This document shows positions 14,565-24,029 of a stretch of DNA of 64,000 bases, piece after piece. The DNA is from Candidatus Bariatricus faecipullorum. Its GTDB lineage: Bacteria; Bacillota; Clostridia; Lachnospirales; Lachnospiraceae. The notes below the pieces were generated by a model that worked only from the letters and a program-made list of their open reading frames with translations, was not told the DNA's origin and made no database searches. The position numbers and the translations under genes are program-made. Every line of letters starts with the position of its first letter. Position 1 is the stretch's first letter. The stretch is from assembly GCA_019118525.1 (NCBI GenBank), contig DWYV01000020.1, positions 62,001 through 126,000 of the forward strand. The letters are read 5' to 3'.

Positions 14565-17456
14565 CTAGTCCCCGCTTGTGGCGGCAGCCGCTTCGGCTGC
14601 ACTTCCGGTAATGACTTCTTCGCGGGAGGCCAGTCCATAATAATAGCGCATTAAATCTCTTCCCACTTCGGAAGGATACAGAGACTCGTACCCGTTCGCA
14701 ATACGGATGGCAAACGCCACTTCCGGTGAACTGCTGGGCGCATAGCCCACAAACAGACCATGATTGGCGTGAGTCTCACTCTGCTGGGCCGTACCGGTTT
14801 TCCCGGACAGTTCAAAATCGCCCAGGGAATTGTACGTGCTGCTGGAAGTTACCACGGCACGCATACCAGCCTGCACGGCGTCCCAGGTGGACGAGGATAC
14901 GTTCGTAATCTCGTTTGCCACCTCTGCATTGAATTCTTCTATCACTTCTCCGTCACGGTCGGACACATGGTCCAGAAGGGTCAGGTTGTACACCGTGCCC
15001 CGGTTGGCCACTGCGGCCGTATAACGGGCAAGCTGTGTGGTCGTATAGTTATTGGTTCCCTGGCCGATGGCAGAACGCACCGAATCCTGGCTGGATATCT
15101 GCGGTTCTGATTCCGGAATCTCGATTCCGGTGGTCTGGCCCAGTCCGAACATGGTCGCGTACTGGCTCAGCTTTTCCAGGCCCAGGTCGCTGGAATAGGA
15201 TTCCGTATCGTCCAGATTTCCCGAAGTAATTCCCAGCCGGTACCCCACTTCATAGAAGAAGGAGTTGCAGGAATGCTGGATGGCGCCGGATACATTCAGG
15301 CTGCCATGGGCACCGGGATATACCCAGCACCGGGGGCTTGGCGTAATCTTTTCATAGATTCCGCTGCAGGAAAGAATGGTTCCCGTGTCAATAACACCTT
15401 CTGTCAGTCCCGCCACGGCCACCATGGGTTTGTACGTGGAACCCGGTGCCGTCCGTTCCTGGGTAGCCGTGCTGTAAAGCGGCTCCGCCGAATCGTTCAG
15501 CAGTTTCCGGTAATAATCGGAGTCCATGGAATTGGCCAGCCGGTTGTTGTCGTATCCGGGATAGGATACACTGGCCAGCACGTCCCCGCTGTTTACATCC
15601 ACCACCACGCAGGAACCGGTGCAGGGCTCCAGGCCGAGCTGACCCGGCGTGATTTCCAGGGACTGTATCTTACTGCGCACAAAATCATAAGCGCTGGTAC
15701 TTCCGGAAGCCAGGCTGTTATACTGGGCCTCATCATATGCCAGCACGCCCTGTTCAAAGAGCATAAGGCAGATCTGGGTTCCGGTCAGACGCTGGGTCTT
15801 TATCATGTAACGGTATATCAGCTTGTCAAAATCGGAATTCTGAGCCAGGGCCTGTCCGGTGTAGTTCAGCAGGGCCTGATATACCTCGGCAGAATCCGAA
15901 TAGCTGCTTCCGTCCTCCATGTAATCGGCCAGCGCCGAAGTGTCCAGCCAGTTCTGGGAAATGGCATAGTTCAGGTACGTATAAAGACTGATGCTCTCGT
16001 CTTCCTCCCAGGCCAGATACGTTTCATCCTGGGTATCAATCCGGTCGCTCTGGATAATGCCCGCCGTACTTTCCAGCAGGTCGCTGGCCACAAAGCTCAG
16101 ATAGGCCTGCATCTCGTTCGTACAGTCCGCGTATGCCGCGGCATTCGGGTTGGACAGTTCTGCCAGAATCTCGGAAATCACTTCCTCCTTCCGGGTGGTA
16201 AAAGCACTGTACACGGCCTTCTCCGTGTCTCCGGCGTCCTCTTCCTCAAAATGTCCCACATCCAGTATCTCATTGCTGAAGAAAGCGCTGTATACATCAT
16301 CAATGGGAATGATGACGTCGCTTCCCTCAGAGACCGTGGTCCGGTCATAGTTCATCACATTCTGTATTTTGGCCAGCAGGATACCTGCCAGTTTTTCTTC
16401 CAGCAAATCGTAAGCTGCCTTCTGCAGGTTGGCGTCGATGGTCAGGTATAAATCATTCCCGGCTTCCGCCTCGGATTCCTCCACCCGGTCAATCACCCGG
16501 CCTACATTGTTGACATACAGCTTTACTTCACCTTTGGTACCCTGAAGCTGTTCATCCATCACCTGCTCCAGTCCGGCCTTTCCCACGATGTCCGTCAGGG
16601 AATAGTCGTCCTTAACGTCCTCGTCCAGGGCGTCGTATTCTTCCTGGGAAATCTGCCCGGTGTACCCCAGCAGATTGGCAAAATACTTGCTGTCATTGTA
16701 CACCCGGATAGAATCTTCCTCGATGTTTACGCCCTGCAGGTCGTCCAGGTTCTCCATAATGGCAGCCTGGGTCTCTTCACTGACATTGCTGGCAATGGTG
16801 GTCGGTACATACCGCTGGAACCGGTTTAGCCCCATGGCATACCGGATGTTCACCAGCTTCAGCACCTCTTCCTTTGTATAGCTTTCTTCATCAATGCCGT
16901 AACCGTAAGTCTCATCCGTACACAGATAGTGTATCAGTTCTTCGGCGGTCATGCTGCGTTCGTCATCTTCCAGCTGGTCGATGGTGGCATGTCCGAACAC
17001 GTCCGCCAGAAAACGGAGAAGCTGCGTATCGGATACCGAATACTCATAATTTCCGCTGTCACTAAGGACCACGTTGAAATCACTGATAATTGAGTCTCCG
17101 TTGGACTCCACGATACCGATAACGGTTTCCAGTGTTTCATTGATGTTCTGATTTCGTTCTTCGGTTGTACTGTATTCGCCGTTGTCCTCGATAGTCACAG
17201 AATAGGCCAGCTGGTTGTCCGCCAGCACGATACCGTTTCTGTCCAGAATCCGGCCTCTTGTCCCCTGTACTTCACGGGTTTTCTGAATTTGTAAGGTATA
17301 GTCTTCCAGATACTCCTGTCCCCTTACAATCTGCAGATAAAACACTCTCTGCAGAAGAATGGCAGAAAGCACGCAGAATACAATCATCACAACAAAAGCC
17401 CTGGATTTTACTATCTCAATCACTGCCGCCTTGATGCGGTCCCACAGATTATACAA
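14565..17456 (-). CDS. Class B penicillin-binding protein (PBP2/MrdA type) with a long insertion
   Basis: About 963-967 residues, far above the 600-720 usual for PBP2. One N-terminal membrane helix is followed by the pedestal motif GTRGRILDRNG and the transpeptidase domain. Active-site motifs, numbered from the GTG at 17468, are STYK (Ser677), SCN (733) and KTGTAQ (890). Between about residues 345 and 615 lies an acidic, mostly helical insertion absent from Escherichia coli PBP2. It crosslinks glycan made by RodA during elongation. The GTG at 17468 directly abuts AGGAG, so a TTG at 17456 (11 nt after it) is preferred. It overlaps the end of mreD. The C-terminal tail is Ala-rich. Confidence 0.92.
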   Translation of the reverse strand: MYNLWDRIKAAVIEIVKSRAFVVMIVFCVLSAILLQRVFYLQIVRGQEYLEDYTLQIQKTREVQGTRGRILDRNGIVLADNQLAYSVTIEDNGEYSTTEERNQNINETLETVIGIVESNGDSIISDFNVVLSDSGNYEYSVSDTQLLRFLADVFGHATIDQLEDDERSMTAEELIHYLCTDETYGYGIDEESYTKEEVLKLVNIRYAMGLNRFQRYVPTTIASNVSEETQAAIMENLDDLQGVNIEEDSIRVYNDSKYFANLLGYTGQISQEEYDALDEDVKDDYSLTDIVGKAGLEQVMDEQLQGTKGEVKLYVNNVGRVIDRVEESEAEAGNDLYLTIDANLQKAAYDLLEEKLAGILLAKIQNVMNYDRTTVSEGSDVIIPIDDVYSAFFSNEILDVGHFEEEDAGDTEKAVYSAFTTRKEEVISEILAELSNPNAAAYADCTNEMQAYLSFVASDLLESTAGIIQSDRIDTQDETYLAWEEDESISLYTYLNYAISQNWLDTSALADYMEDGSSYSDSAEVYQALLNYTGQALAQNSDFDKLIYRYMIKTQRLTGTQICLMLFEQGVLAYDEAQYNSLASGSTSAYDFVRSKIQSLEITPGQLGLEPCTGSCVVVDVNSGDVLASVSYPGYDNNRLANSMDSDYYRKLLNDSAEPLYSTATQERTAPGSTYKPMVAVAGLTEGVIDTGTILSCSGIYEKITPSPRCWVYPGAHGSLNVSGAIQHSCNSFFYEVGYRLGITSGNLDDTESYSSDLGLEKLSQYATMFGLGQTTGIEIPESEPQISSQDSVRSAIGQGTNNYTTTQLARYTAAVANRGTVYNLTLLDHVSDRDGEVIEEFNAEVANEITNVSSSTWDAVQAGMRAVVTSSSTYNSLGDFELSGKTGTAQQSETHANHGLFVGYAPSSSPEVAFAIRIANGYESLYPSEVGRDLMRYYYGLASREEVITGSAAEAAAATSGD

Positions 17457-17976
17457 ATTTGCTTGCACTCCTTTTTTCTTCTTCTTCCAGTCTACGGTTA
17501 ATGTGCAGTATTACCTGATACAGAGCCAGCGTCACCACCAGAGTATATACCAGCTCCGGGATAATAATATGCCCCAGGTAATGAAGGAAATGGAAATCGC
17601 TCTGCAGCATGAACATAAATACGTAAATCAGCAGGCTGTAAATAAATTCACTGGCGGCAATCAGGGCGATGGGAAGTTTGATGTCCTCATCGTAGAAAAC
17701 CCGCCGGAAAAATCCGTTACAGTATCCGATAACCATGTAAATCATCGCGTAAAAGCCCAGCAGCTCCCCGCCCAGAATATCCTTGAGCAGACCGCAGGCA
17801 AATCCGATGATAAGCCCCTCTTTCTTTCCTCTCATAAATCCGAAAGATGAAGTTACCACAATCAGAAGATTCGGGATAATGGAGGCCAGCGCCAGCTTCT
17901 GAAACAGCGTTGTCTCCAGCAGATAGCAGATTATGATAATCACGGCGCAAATCACGACACGCTTTACTTTCTTCAT
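17449..17976 (-). CDS. mreD: Rod shape-determining protein MreD
   Basis: 175 residues, five predicted membrane helices and little else. It has the MreD pattern (LALASIIPNLLIVVTSSFGF, then GLIIGFACGLLKDILGG, and a YCNGFF segment). It is a membrane partner of MreC in the elongasome. It starts 15 nt after mreC and overlaps the PBP2 start. Confidence 0.9.
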   Translation of the reverse strand: MKKVKRVVICAVIIIICYLLETTLFQKLALASIIPNLLIVVTSSFGFMRGKKEGLIIGFACGLLKDILGGELLGFYAMIYMVIGYCNGFFRRVFYDEDIKLPIALIAASEFIYSLLIYVFMFMLQSDFHFLHYLGHIIIPELVYTLVVTLALYQVILHINRRLEEEEKRSASKFV

Positions 17977-17991
17977 ATCTGTCCTCCGTTT

Positions 17992-18921
17992 CTACTCCTG
18001 AGTGTCCGCGTTCTCCTGACCATCCGTGTTTTCCTGGCTGTCCGCGTTCTCCTGACTGTCCGTACTGTCCTGATTTATCAGGTCCTCTTTTGTGGTGGTA
18101 ATAATCAGCACCTCCTGCAGATTCCGGAAATCCGTGGCCGGAATCACGTACCCGGAGCGGGTCAGGCTGCTGGAGTCCACATTGACCTCGGATACATATC
18201 CAATCAGCAGGCCCTGGAGGTACTTGTCGCTGATGTTGGAGGTAACCACCTGCTCTCCAATCTCCACCTCGGTGTCGTTGTTCGCCAGCTGCTCGAACCG
18301 GAGAAGTCCCTGCTCAATCAGCCGCAAATCCCCGCTCACAATACATTTATCAAAAGTTGTCAGCAGCATGCTGCTGACATTCTTTTCATCAATAATGGAA
18401 GAAACGATGGAGTAATTCGGCTCCACCTCTGTCACAATGCCCACCAGTCCGGTGCCGGACAGCACGTTCATGTCTACCCGGATTCCGTCGTTGGACCCTT
18501 TGTCTATCGTAAAACTGGAAAACCAGTTGCTGTTTTCACTTGCGATAACCCTTGCGGCAGTCTTGGGATAATCTGCCGTGGACTGGTCCATGTTATAAAG
18601 CTCGCTGAGCCGTTCCAGTTCTGCCGAATTCTGCTGAAGCCGGTCATTTTCCAGCGTCAGTTCATTCACCTGATTCTGAAGCGCTTCATTCTCTTTCCGA
18701 AGGTCCTGAAGGGTGGAGAAGTTGGACGACAGGTCGCTCATCCAGGTCCCCACATAATTTATCCCTTTCTGCATGGGCACAATGGTATAGCCGGCAATCC
18801 AGGAAAGCGGTCCCTTTCCCGTGCCTGCGAAACCGGAAAGTCCCATCAGAATGATACAGACAACCGCCAGTATCAGAAACCAGTATTTACTTGCAAGGGT
18901 AAATTGATTTTTTGCTTTCAT
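17992..18921 (-). CDS. mreC: Rod shape-determining protein MreC
   Basis: 309 residues. One N-terminal membrane helix (about 13-30), a coiled coil (LRKENEALQNQVNEL, about 78-110), then the beta domain with VDMNVLSGTGLVGIV and GEQVVTSNISDKYLQGLLIGYV. MreC links MreB to PBP2 outside the membrane. The last 30 residues are a Gln/Glu/Asn/Asp-rich tail built from a six-residue repeat, encoded by the 18-bp DNA repeat listed separately. That tail is unlikely to be needed for the fold. Confidence 0.95.
   Translation of the reverse strand: MKAKNQFTLASKYWFLILAVVCIILMGLSGFAGTGKGPLSWIAGYTIVPMQKGINYVGTWMSDLSSNFSTLQDLRKENEALQNQVNELTLENDRLQQNSAELERLSELYNMDQSTADYPKTAARVIASENSNWFSSFTIDKGSNDGIRVDMNVLSGTGLVGIVTEVEPNYSIVSSIIDEKNVSSMLLTTFDKCIVSGDLRLIEQGLLRFEQLANNDTEVEIGEQVVTSNISDKYLQGLLIGYVSEVNVDSSSLTRSGYVIPATDFRNLQEVLIITTTKEDLINQDSTDSQENADSQENTDGQENADTQE
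18003..18056 (-). repeat. 18-bp tandem repeat in the 3' end of mreC
   Basis: Three 18-bp units; the first and third are identical and the middle one differs at several positions. They encode repeats of the form D-S-Q-E-N-A/T. The reading frame is kept because the unit is a multiple of three, so copy number could vary without breaking mreC. Confidence 0.8.
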
Positions 18922-18946
18922 AATCTATCCTATCCACCTGTCCTAT

Positions 18947-19969
18947 CTATCGCATCCATCTGTAATTTTCATCCAGCATCGAGTATGCCATCTGTTTCAG
19001 TTCCTTTGAATTGATAATCCGGGAAAGCCCCTCTACCGAGCAGGTATCCGGCCTTCTGGCCGTCTGTACCCGGTATCCCGTGGCCCCTTCTATGTAGCGT
19101 GCCAGGCCCGGCATGGCCGCCAGGCCGCCGGTGAGGAAAATGCCGTTCTCTTCTATGGCCTTCAGCACTTCCGGAGGGGTTCTGTCCAGCATGGAAATCA
19201 TCTCCCGGATGCACAGTTCCAGCGGAACTTTCATGGCCGCCCGCACCAGGCTGATGGAAATATCCTGCTGCTGGGGCACGCCGGTTACCAGATTGCGTCC
19301 TGCCACCGTCAGGACAGCATGGCTGTCCCCACCGAAAATACCGAACCGCCGGCGGAGGGTCTCCGCCGTCAGCCGTCCTATCAGGAAATCGTGCGTGTGG
19401 CGGACCAGATTCATGACCGCCCGGTCAAAGGTCGTCCCGCCTACTTTTACCAGTTTATTCAGAACCATACCGCCGGAGGCCACAACGGAAAGTTCCGTGG
19501 TACCGCCCCCGAAATTGGCTATCATCACGCCTTTTGTCTCTTTTACATCAATGCCAAGGCCGATGCAGTCCGCAATGGACCGCTCTACGATATTGACCTC
19601 CCTGGCCTTTGCCGAGGAGTGAATCACCAGATCAAAGAAAGCCCGTTTCTGCACCTCGGTCACGTCCGTGGGTACTGCGATGACATATTCCGACCCCCGG
19701 ACCAGGGTACGGCCTTTTTTCAGAAGATTCTGCAGCAGATACTGCATGTCGTTGAAGCGGCTGATAACTCCTTCTTCCATGGGAAACACTACCTGGATAT
19801 TTCCCGGCGCCTTCTCATACATCTCGTAAGCCTCGTCACCGATGGCAAAAATATTTTTCCTGTCCTCGATGGCAATAACCGCTTTCTCCTTCCATACTGC
19901 GTCCTGCTTTTTATCATATACCTTAATCTCGTACGAGCCGAGGTCAAGTCCGTAAACATTGCGCGCCAT
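18947..19969 (-). CDS. mreB: Actin-like rod shape protein MreB (or Mbl paralogue)
   Basis: 340 residues. Actin-fold motifs are VYGLDLGSYEIKVYD (phosphate 1), ANFGGGTTELSVV (phosphate 2) and GIFLTGGLAAMPGLARYI (adenosine). GSEYVIAVPTDVTEVQKRA matches MreB subdomain IB. It forms membrane filaments that guide lateral wall synthesis. The start ATG overlaps the radC stop by one base (TAATG). Because Firmicutes carry several paralogues, the exact type (MreB, Mbl) is open. Confidence 0.92.
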   Translation of the reverse strand: MARNVYGLDLGSYEIKVYDKKQDAVWKEKAVIAIEDRKNIFAIGDEAYEMYEKAPGNIQVVFPMEEGVISRFNDMQYLLQNLLKKGRTLVRGSEYVIAVPTDVTEVQKRAFFDLVIHSSAKAREVNIVERSIADCIGLGIDVKETKGVMIANFGGGTTELSVVASGGMVLNKLVKVGGTTFDRAVMNLVRHTHDFLIGRLTAETLRRRFGIFGGDSHAVLTVAGRNLVTGVPQQQDISISLVRAAMKVPLELCIREMISMLDRTPPEVLKAIEENGIFLTGGLAAMPGLARYIEGATGYRVQTARRPDTCSVEGLSRIINSKELKQMAYSMLDENYRWMR

Positions 19970-20730
19970 TACTTAAAATCCTTTCCATGCCCTGCCAGCG
20001 CCTGCTTTTCCTGCATGGCCAGACTGACAAAGCAGTTGTCCCCTATAATAATATGGTCCAGAAGTTCGATTCCTATCAGGGAACCTGCCTCCCGGATCCG
20101 CTCCGTAAGCAGAATATCATCCCTGCTGGGGGTCGGATCCCCGCTCGGGTGATTGTGCAGCAGTATAATATACACTGCTTCTTTTCGCAGGGCCTCGATA
20201 AACAGCTCCCGGGGCGAAACCACGGACATATTTACCGTCCCCCGGGATATCTCGCTTTCCCCGATGCAGTGCATCCGGGTATTCAGCATGAGGAGCTTCA
20301 TATGTTCCTGCTTTCTGTGACGCATATCTTCCATATAATATCTGGCCACTGTGTCCGGGCTGGAAAAATCCAGTTCCTCCCGCGCCGACATCTGGGCCAT
20401 GCGCCTGGACAGTTCACAGAGACAGAGAATCTGCACCGCCTTGACTCTGCCGATGCCGTGAATCCGGAGCAGTTCCTCCCTGCTCCAGCGCTGAAGGGGA
20501 ATGCCCTCTCCTTTTTTCTCTCCGTCGGGATACAAAAGTTTCCGGGCAAGTTCCAGGGAATTTTCCCCTTTTGTCCCGGTACGCAACAAAACAGCAAGCA
20601 ATTCAATAGTTGTCAAACTGCCCGCCCCAAACCGCTCGCACTTTTCATACGGCCTCTCTTCTGCTAACATATCCTTCATGGTATTTTTCTGATTCATCAT
20701 CTCGACAGTTCTGCCTGTCAGTACACTCAA
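19969..20730 (-). CDS. radC: RadC/JAMM-domain protein
   Basis: About 254 residues. It has an N-terminal helix-hairpin-helix region (LLRIHGIGRVKAVQIL) and a C-terminal JAMM metalloprotease-like domain with LLHNHPSGDPTPSRDD (HxHP...S..D). The historic link to DNA repair is doubtful, and the function remains uncertain. The start is not fixed. A TTG at 20730 has GGTGGAG 5 nt upstream. ATG at 20697 agrees better with family N-termini but lacks a ribosome binding site. It is followed by mreB, a common arrangement. Confidence 0.9.
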   Translation of the reverse strand: MSVLTGRTVEMMNQKNTMKDMLAEERPYEKCERFGAGSLTTIELLAVLLRTGTKGENSLELARKLLYPDGEKKGEGIPLQRWSREELLRIHGIGRVKAVQILCLCELSRRMAQMSAREELDFSSPDTVARYYMEDMRHRKQEHMKLLMLNTRMHCIGESEISRGTVNMSVVSPRELFIEALRKEAVYIILLHNHPSGDPTPSRDDILLTERIREAGSLIGIELLDHIIIGDNCFVSLAMQEKQALAGHGKDFK

Positions 20731-20774
20731 AGATTCTCCACCCTGCAATATGAGGACGCCCGGCTACGGGCATC

Positions 20775-21035
20775 CTATAAGAAACGATAAATAATAATGG
20801 AGATTAGAACTCCAATAATACCGGCTACGGTTATCCGGATATTCAGTGCAAATGTCAGCACCAGAATCCCCAGATCCAGAACAATCGGACTGGACAGCCC
20901 GAAAGTCTGACCGTAAGAAAGCCAGGACAGCGCGGGAACGCCTTCTGCAAGCATTCCGATAAACCCGCCCAGAACAATCCCTGTAAGCACCATCAAAAAC
21001 AGCGCCCAGGTATTTTTACTCCCGGTCCCTTTCAT
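20775..21035 (-). CDS. DUF4321 small membrane protein
   Basis: 86 residues with two membrane segments (WALFLMVLTGIVLGGFIGML and ITVAGIIGVLISIIIYRFL) and PALSWLSYGQTFGLSSP between, the DUF4321 pattern. The family occurs beside radC/mreB in Clostridia. It appears to be the first gene of the shape/division operon; AGGAGGAG precedes the ATG. Function unknown. Confidence 0.85.
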   Translation of the reverse strand: MKGTGSKNTWALFLMVLTGIVLGGFIGMLAEGVPALSWLSYGQTFGLSSPIVLDLGILVLTFALNIRITVAGIIGVLISIIIYRFL

Positions 21036-21080
21036 CTGTATACTCCTCCTCCTGCGTTTATGAAATCACAAACTGTGTAC

Positions 21081-21109
21081 ATTTTAGCACATTTAAAAAT
21101 TCATGTATA
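21081..21109 (-). promoter_or_regulatory. Candidate promoter of the DUF4321-radC-mre-min operon
   Basis: On the minus strand TATACA (-35 like) and TAAAAT (-10) are 17 nt apart, and the -10 has an extended TGC. It lies 45 nt upstream of the DUF4321 start codon. Confidence 0.5.
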
Positions 21110-21133
21110 CCCTTTTTCGCTCTTAAATTTTTC

Positions 21134-22783
21134 TTAAACCTTTCCGGTTCTGTCGAACGGTGCATACCGGGCGCAGATTTTTTCCGCCACTTTCAGGCCG
21201 TCCACCGCGGCGGAGGTAATGCCTCCTGCATAGCCGGCTCCCTCCCCGCAGGGATAAAGTCCGGCCACGGAACTTTCCATTGTTTCTCCCCGGAGAATCC
21301 GCACCGGCGAAGACGTCCGGCTCTCCACTCCGGAAAGCAGAGTGTCCGGGCTCGAAAAACCGCGGATTCTGGCGTCAAATTTTTTCATTCCTTCCAGAAG
21401 GGAACGGCTGATTTCCTCCGGAAACACGGGTCTTAAGTTCGCGAACTGCCATGCGCCCTTCATGCAGGGCTCCCAGCCCTGCGCCGTCAGTTCCCGGGTA
21501 GGAACATTTTTCTCAAAATCTTCCAGCCGCTGTACCGGAATTTTCCCTCCGCCTGCCGAAAAAGCAGCCTGCTCCAGTCTGCGCTGAAAGGCGATGCCGG
21601 CCAGCGGATGGGCGCTGCCGAAGTCTTCGGGCGTCACGGTAACCACAATGGCGCTGTTGGCGTTCTTCCCGTCCCGGGCGTGATAACTCATTCCGTTTAC
21701 TGCCAGGTATCCTTCCTCGGAAGAAGCGTTGACCACATATCCTCCGGGACACATGCAGAAAGAATACACGCCCCGGCCCTCCGGTTCCTTATACGAGAGT
21801 TTGTAGGCCGCCGCGCCCAGCTTTCCTGCCTCTTCTGTTCCGTACTGGGAATGGTTAATCAGCGTCTGGGGATGTTCCACCCGGACGCCGACGGCAAAGG
21901 CCTTTGCCTCCATGGGGATATCCGTCTCCCAGAGCATCCGGAAGGTGTGGCGGGCACTGTGCCCCGGCGCCAGCACCAGCGTCTGGCATTCCAGCTTCCT
22001 CTCCTCCCCGGTCCGCACATCCTGACAGCGGATTTCCTTCAGGACGTTCCCGGTTTCCCGGCCTTCTGTCTCCAGTCCCGTAAGCCGGGTATAAAACCGG
22101 ATTTCTCCGCCCAGGGACTGAATCTCCCGCCGGATTCCCTGCACCACCTGCCCCAGCAGGTCCGTACCGATGTGGGGCTTTGCGTCATAAAGAATCTCTT
22201 CCGGCGCTCCGTGCTCCACAAACACTTCCAGGACTTTGCGGATTCTTCCTTCCGGGTCCTTAATCAGGGTGTTCAGCTTCCCGTCGGAAAAAGTTCCGGC
22301 GCCCCCTTCCCCGAACTGCACGTTGGAAAAGGGCGCCAGCTCGCCGCTCTTCCAGAAATGCTCCACATCCTTTTTCCGCTCCTCCACCGGCGCGCCCTGC
22401 TCTATCACCAGAGGACAGAGCCCTTTTTTTGCCAGCAGCCAGGCACAGAAAAGTCCGGCCGGACCAAAACCTGCCACTACCGGCCGGGTCTTCGGCACGT
22501 TCTGCCCGTTTTCCGGCATCCGGTAAGGTTTCTCCCTGCAGGGTTCCAGACTGCAGTTCCCCTTTTTCCGGAACGCCCTGCGGACTTTTTTCTCATTTTT
22601 CACCTGGAAATCAATGGTATAGACGTCCCGCAGAACCGGTTTTTTCCGGGCGTCCAGGGAGCGCCTGCGGATTTCCCAGGACAGCAGTTCCTCTTCCTTT
22701 ATGGAAAGGCGGCTTAAAAGCGCCTGACGGACTTCTTCTTTTTCCTGCCCGGCAGGCAGTTTCAGCTGACTGATTCTAAGCAT
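21134..22783 (-). CDS. FAD-dependent dehydrogenase-like protein (COG2509 type)
   Basis: 549 residues. The N-terminal alpha/beta domain (MLRISQLKLPAG to about 90) precedes the FAD-binding domain (VVAGFGPAGLFCAWLLAKKG, about 100-119). NVQFGEGGAGTFSDGKLNT and FAVGVRVEHPQ follow, with a C-terminal YPCGEGAGYAGGITSAAVDG. These are hallmarks of a conserved flavoprotein family whose reaction is unknown. The ATG at 22783 has AAGGGGG 7 nt before it and overlaps the preceding flavoprotein by 8 nt. The longer frame to 22897 runs inside that gene. Confidence 0.88.
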   Translation of the reverse strand: MLRISQLKLPAGQEKEEVRQALLSRLSIKEEELLSWEIRRRSLDARKKPVLRDVYTIDFQVKNEKKVRRAFRKKGNCSLEPCREKPYRMPENGQNVPKTRPVVAGFGPAGLFCAWLLAKKGLCPLVIEQGAPVEERKKDVEHFWKSGELAPFSNVQFGEGGAGTFSDGKLNTLIKDPEGRIRKVLEVFVEHGAPEEILYDAKPHIGTDLLGQVVQGIRREIQSLGGEIRFYTRLTGLETEGRETGNVLKEIRCQDVRTGEERKLECQTLVLAPGHSARHTFRMLWETDIPMEAKAFAVGVRVEHPQTLINHSQYGTEEAGKLGAAAYKLSYKEPEGRGVYSFCMCPGGYVVNASSEEGYLAVNGMSYHARDGKNANSAIVVTVTPEDFGSAHPLAGIAFQRRLEQAAFSAGGGKIPVQRLEDFEKNVPTRELTAQGWEPCMKGAWQFANLRPVFPEEISRSLLEGMKKFDARIRGFSSPDTLLSGVESRTSSPVRILRGETMESSVAGLYPCGEGAGYAGGITSAAVDGLKVAEKICARYAPFDRTGKV

Positions 22784-24029
22784 GGGCAGCCCCCTTTCCG
22801 GCCAGATATCCGCTGGTCCACGCCCACTGCAGGTTATATCCGCCGCACATGCCGTCCACATCCAGAATCTCGCCCGCAAAATAGAGACCCGGGACAAGAC
22901 GGGATTCCATGGTTTCTTCCTTTACTTCCGAGGTCCGGACGCCGCCGCAGCACACCTGGGCCTGGTCGAAGGAGCAGGTCTCCCGAATCTGCACCGGAAA
23001 CTGCTTTACCGCCAGCACCAGGTCCTTTAGCGAAAGCGGGGAAATTTCCCCGGCCTTCTGCCTTTCCCGGATACCCGCTTTTCGCAGGAGCACAGCTCCC
23101 AGCCTGTCGGAAAACAGTCCGGTCAGAAACAGGTCCGCCCGTTTCCAGGGCTGCCTTTTCGCGCGCGCAATCAGGAAGTCCAGCAGGGCCTCCGGTGTGA
23201 AATCCGGCAGAAAATCCAGCTCTGCCAGGACCTCTTTTTTCTCAGAAAGGCCCCGGGCTGCATACCGGCTCACCTGAAACACCGGGATGCCGGAAATGCC
23301 GTATTCGGTCAGCTGCAGTTCTCCGCCATCCTCTCCGGCCAGTTCCCCGTCCACATAGAGAGAAACCTTTCCCCGGGCCCGCACGCCGGCCAGCTTTGCC
23401 GGCCATCCGTCCGCCTTTAACTGTACCAGGGCAGGCAGTACCGGAACCAGAGAATGGCCCAGACTTTCCGCCAGCCGGTATCCGGACCCGTCAGAGCCGG
23501 AAATCCGGGACGCCCGGGAGCCGCAGGCCAGAATCACCGCGTCCGCCTCCCAGGTTTCCTCCCTGGTTTTTCCCTTCTCATAAGTCTCCTCTGCACGGAT
23601 TCGGAATCCGTTTCCCCGGGGGCGGATTTCCGTTACTTTCCAGTTTGTCAGCACCCGGACTCCTTCCGCCTGCACCTGGGCAGCAAGCACTTTCCGTACC
23701 GCCTGGGCCTGCCCGGAATAGGGATAAAGGCACCCTTCCCGGTTCCGGGAATAGATGCCCAGGTTCGTAAAAAAAGCAATGGTTTCCAGAGCGGAGAACC
23801 GGCCCAGCGCCCGCCAGGCAAAATCCGGGTCCTCGCCCCGGTAGCAGGACGGCTCCTGCTTCATATTCGTAAAATTACATCTGCCGTTTCCGGTGGAGAG
23901 AATCTTTTTTCCCAGGCAGTCGTTCTGCTCCAGGAGGGTAACCTCCGCCCCCTCTCCGGCCGCCGCCAGGGCGGCCATCATTCCGGACGCGCCTCCCCCG
24001 GCGATAAGAATCTTTTTCTTCTCTGTCAT
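22776..24029 (-). CDS. BaiN/HI0933-like flavoprotein
   Basis: 417 residues. GGGASGMMAALAAA binds FAD near the N-terminus. CLGKKILSTGNGRCNFTN is the family signature, and GLYFAGEILDVDGMCGGYNLQWAWTSG closes the FAD site. Relatives include BaiN, implicated in bile-acid dehydroxylation, but most members are of unknown substrate. This copy sits in a DNA-repair/tRNA operon, so a bile-acid role is not implied. Its ATG overlaps the stop of the gene before it (ATGA). Confidence 0.9.
   Translation of the reverse strand: MTEKKKILIAGGGASGMMAALAAAGEGAEVTLLEQNDCLGKKILSTGNGRCNFTNMKQEPSCYRGEDPDFAWRALGRFSALETIAFFTNLGIYSRNREGCLYPYSGQAQAVRKVLAAQVQAEGVRVLTNWKVTEIRPRGNGFRIRAEETYEKGKTREETWEADAVILACGSRASRISGSDGSGYRLAESLGHSLVPVLPALVQLKADGWPAKLAGVRARGKVSLYVDGELAGEDGGELQLTEYGISGIPVFQVSRYAARGLSEKKEVLAELDFLPDFTPEALLDFLIARAKRQPWKRADLFLTGLFSDRLGAVLLRKAGIRERQKAGEISPLSLKDLVLAVKQFPVQIRETCSFDQAQVCCGGVRTSEVKEETMESRLVPGLYFAGEILDVDGMCGGYNLQWAWTSGYLAGKGAAHA

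Noticed and set aside
22776-24029. Bile-acid metabolism role for the BaiN-like flavoprotein
   Set aside because: No bai genes are nearby and the family is broad; similarity alone does not support it.
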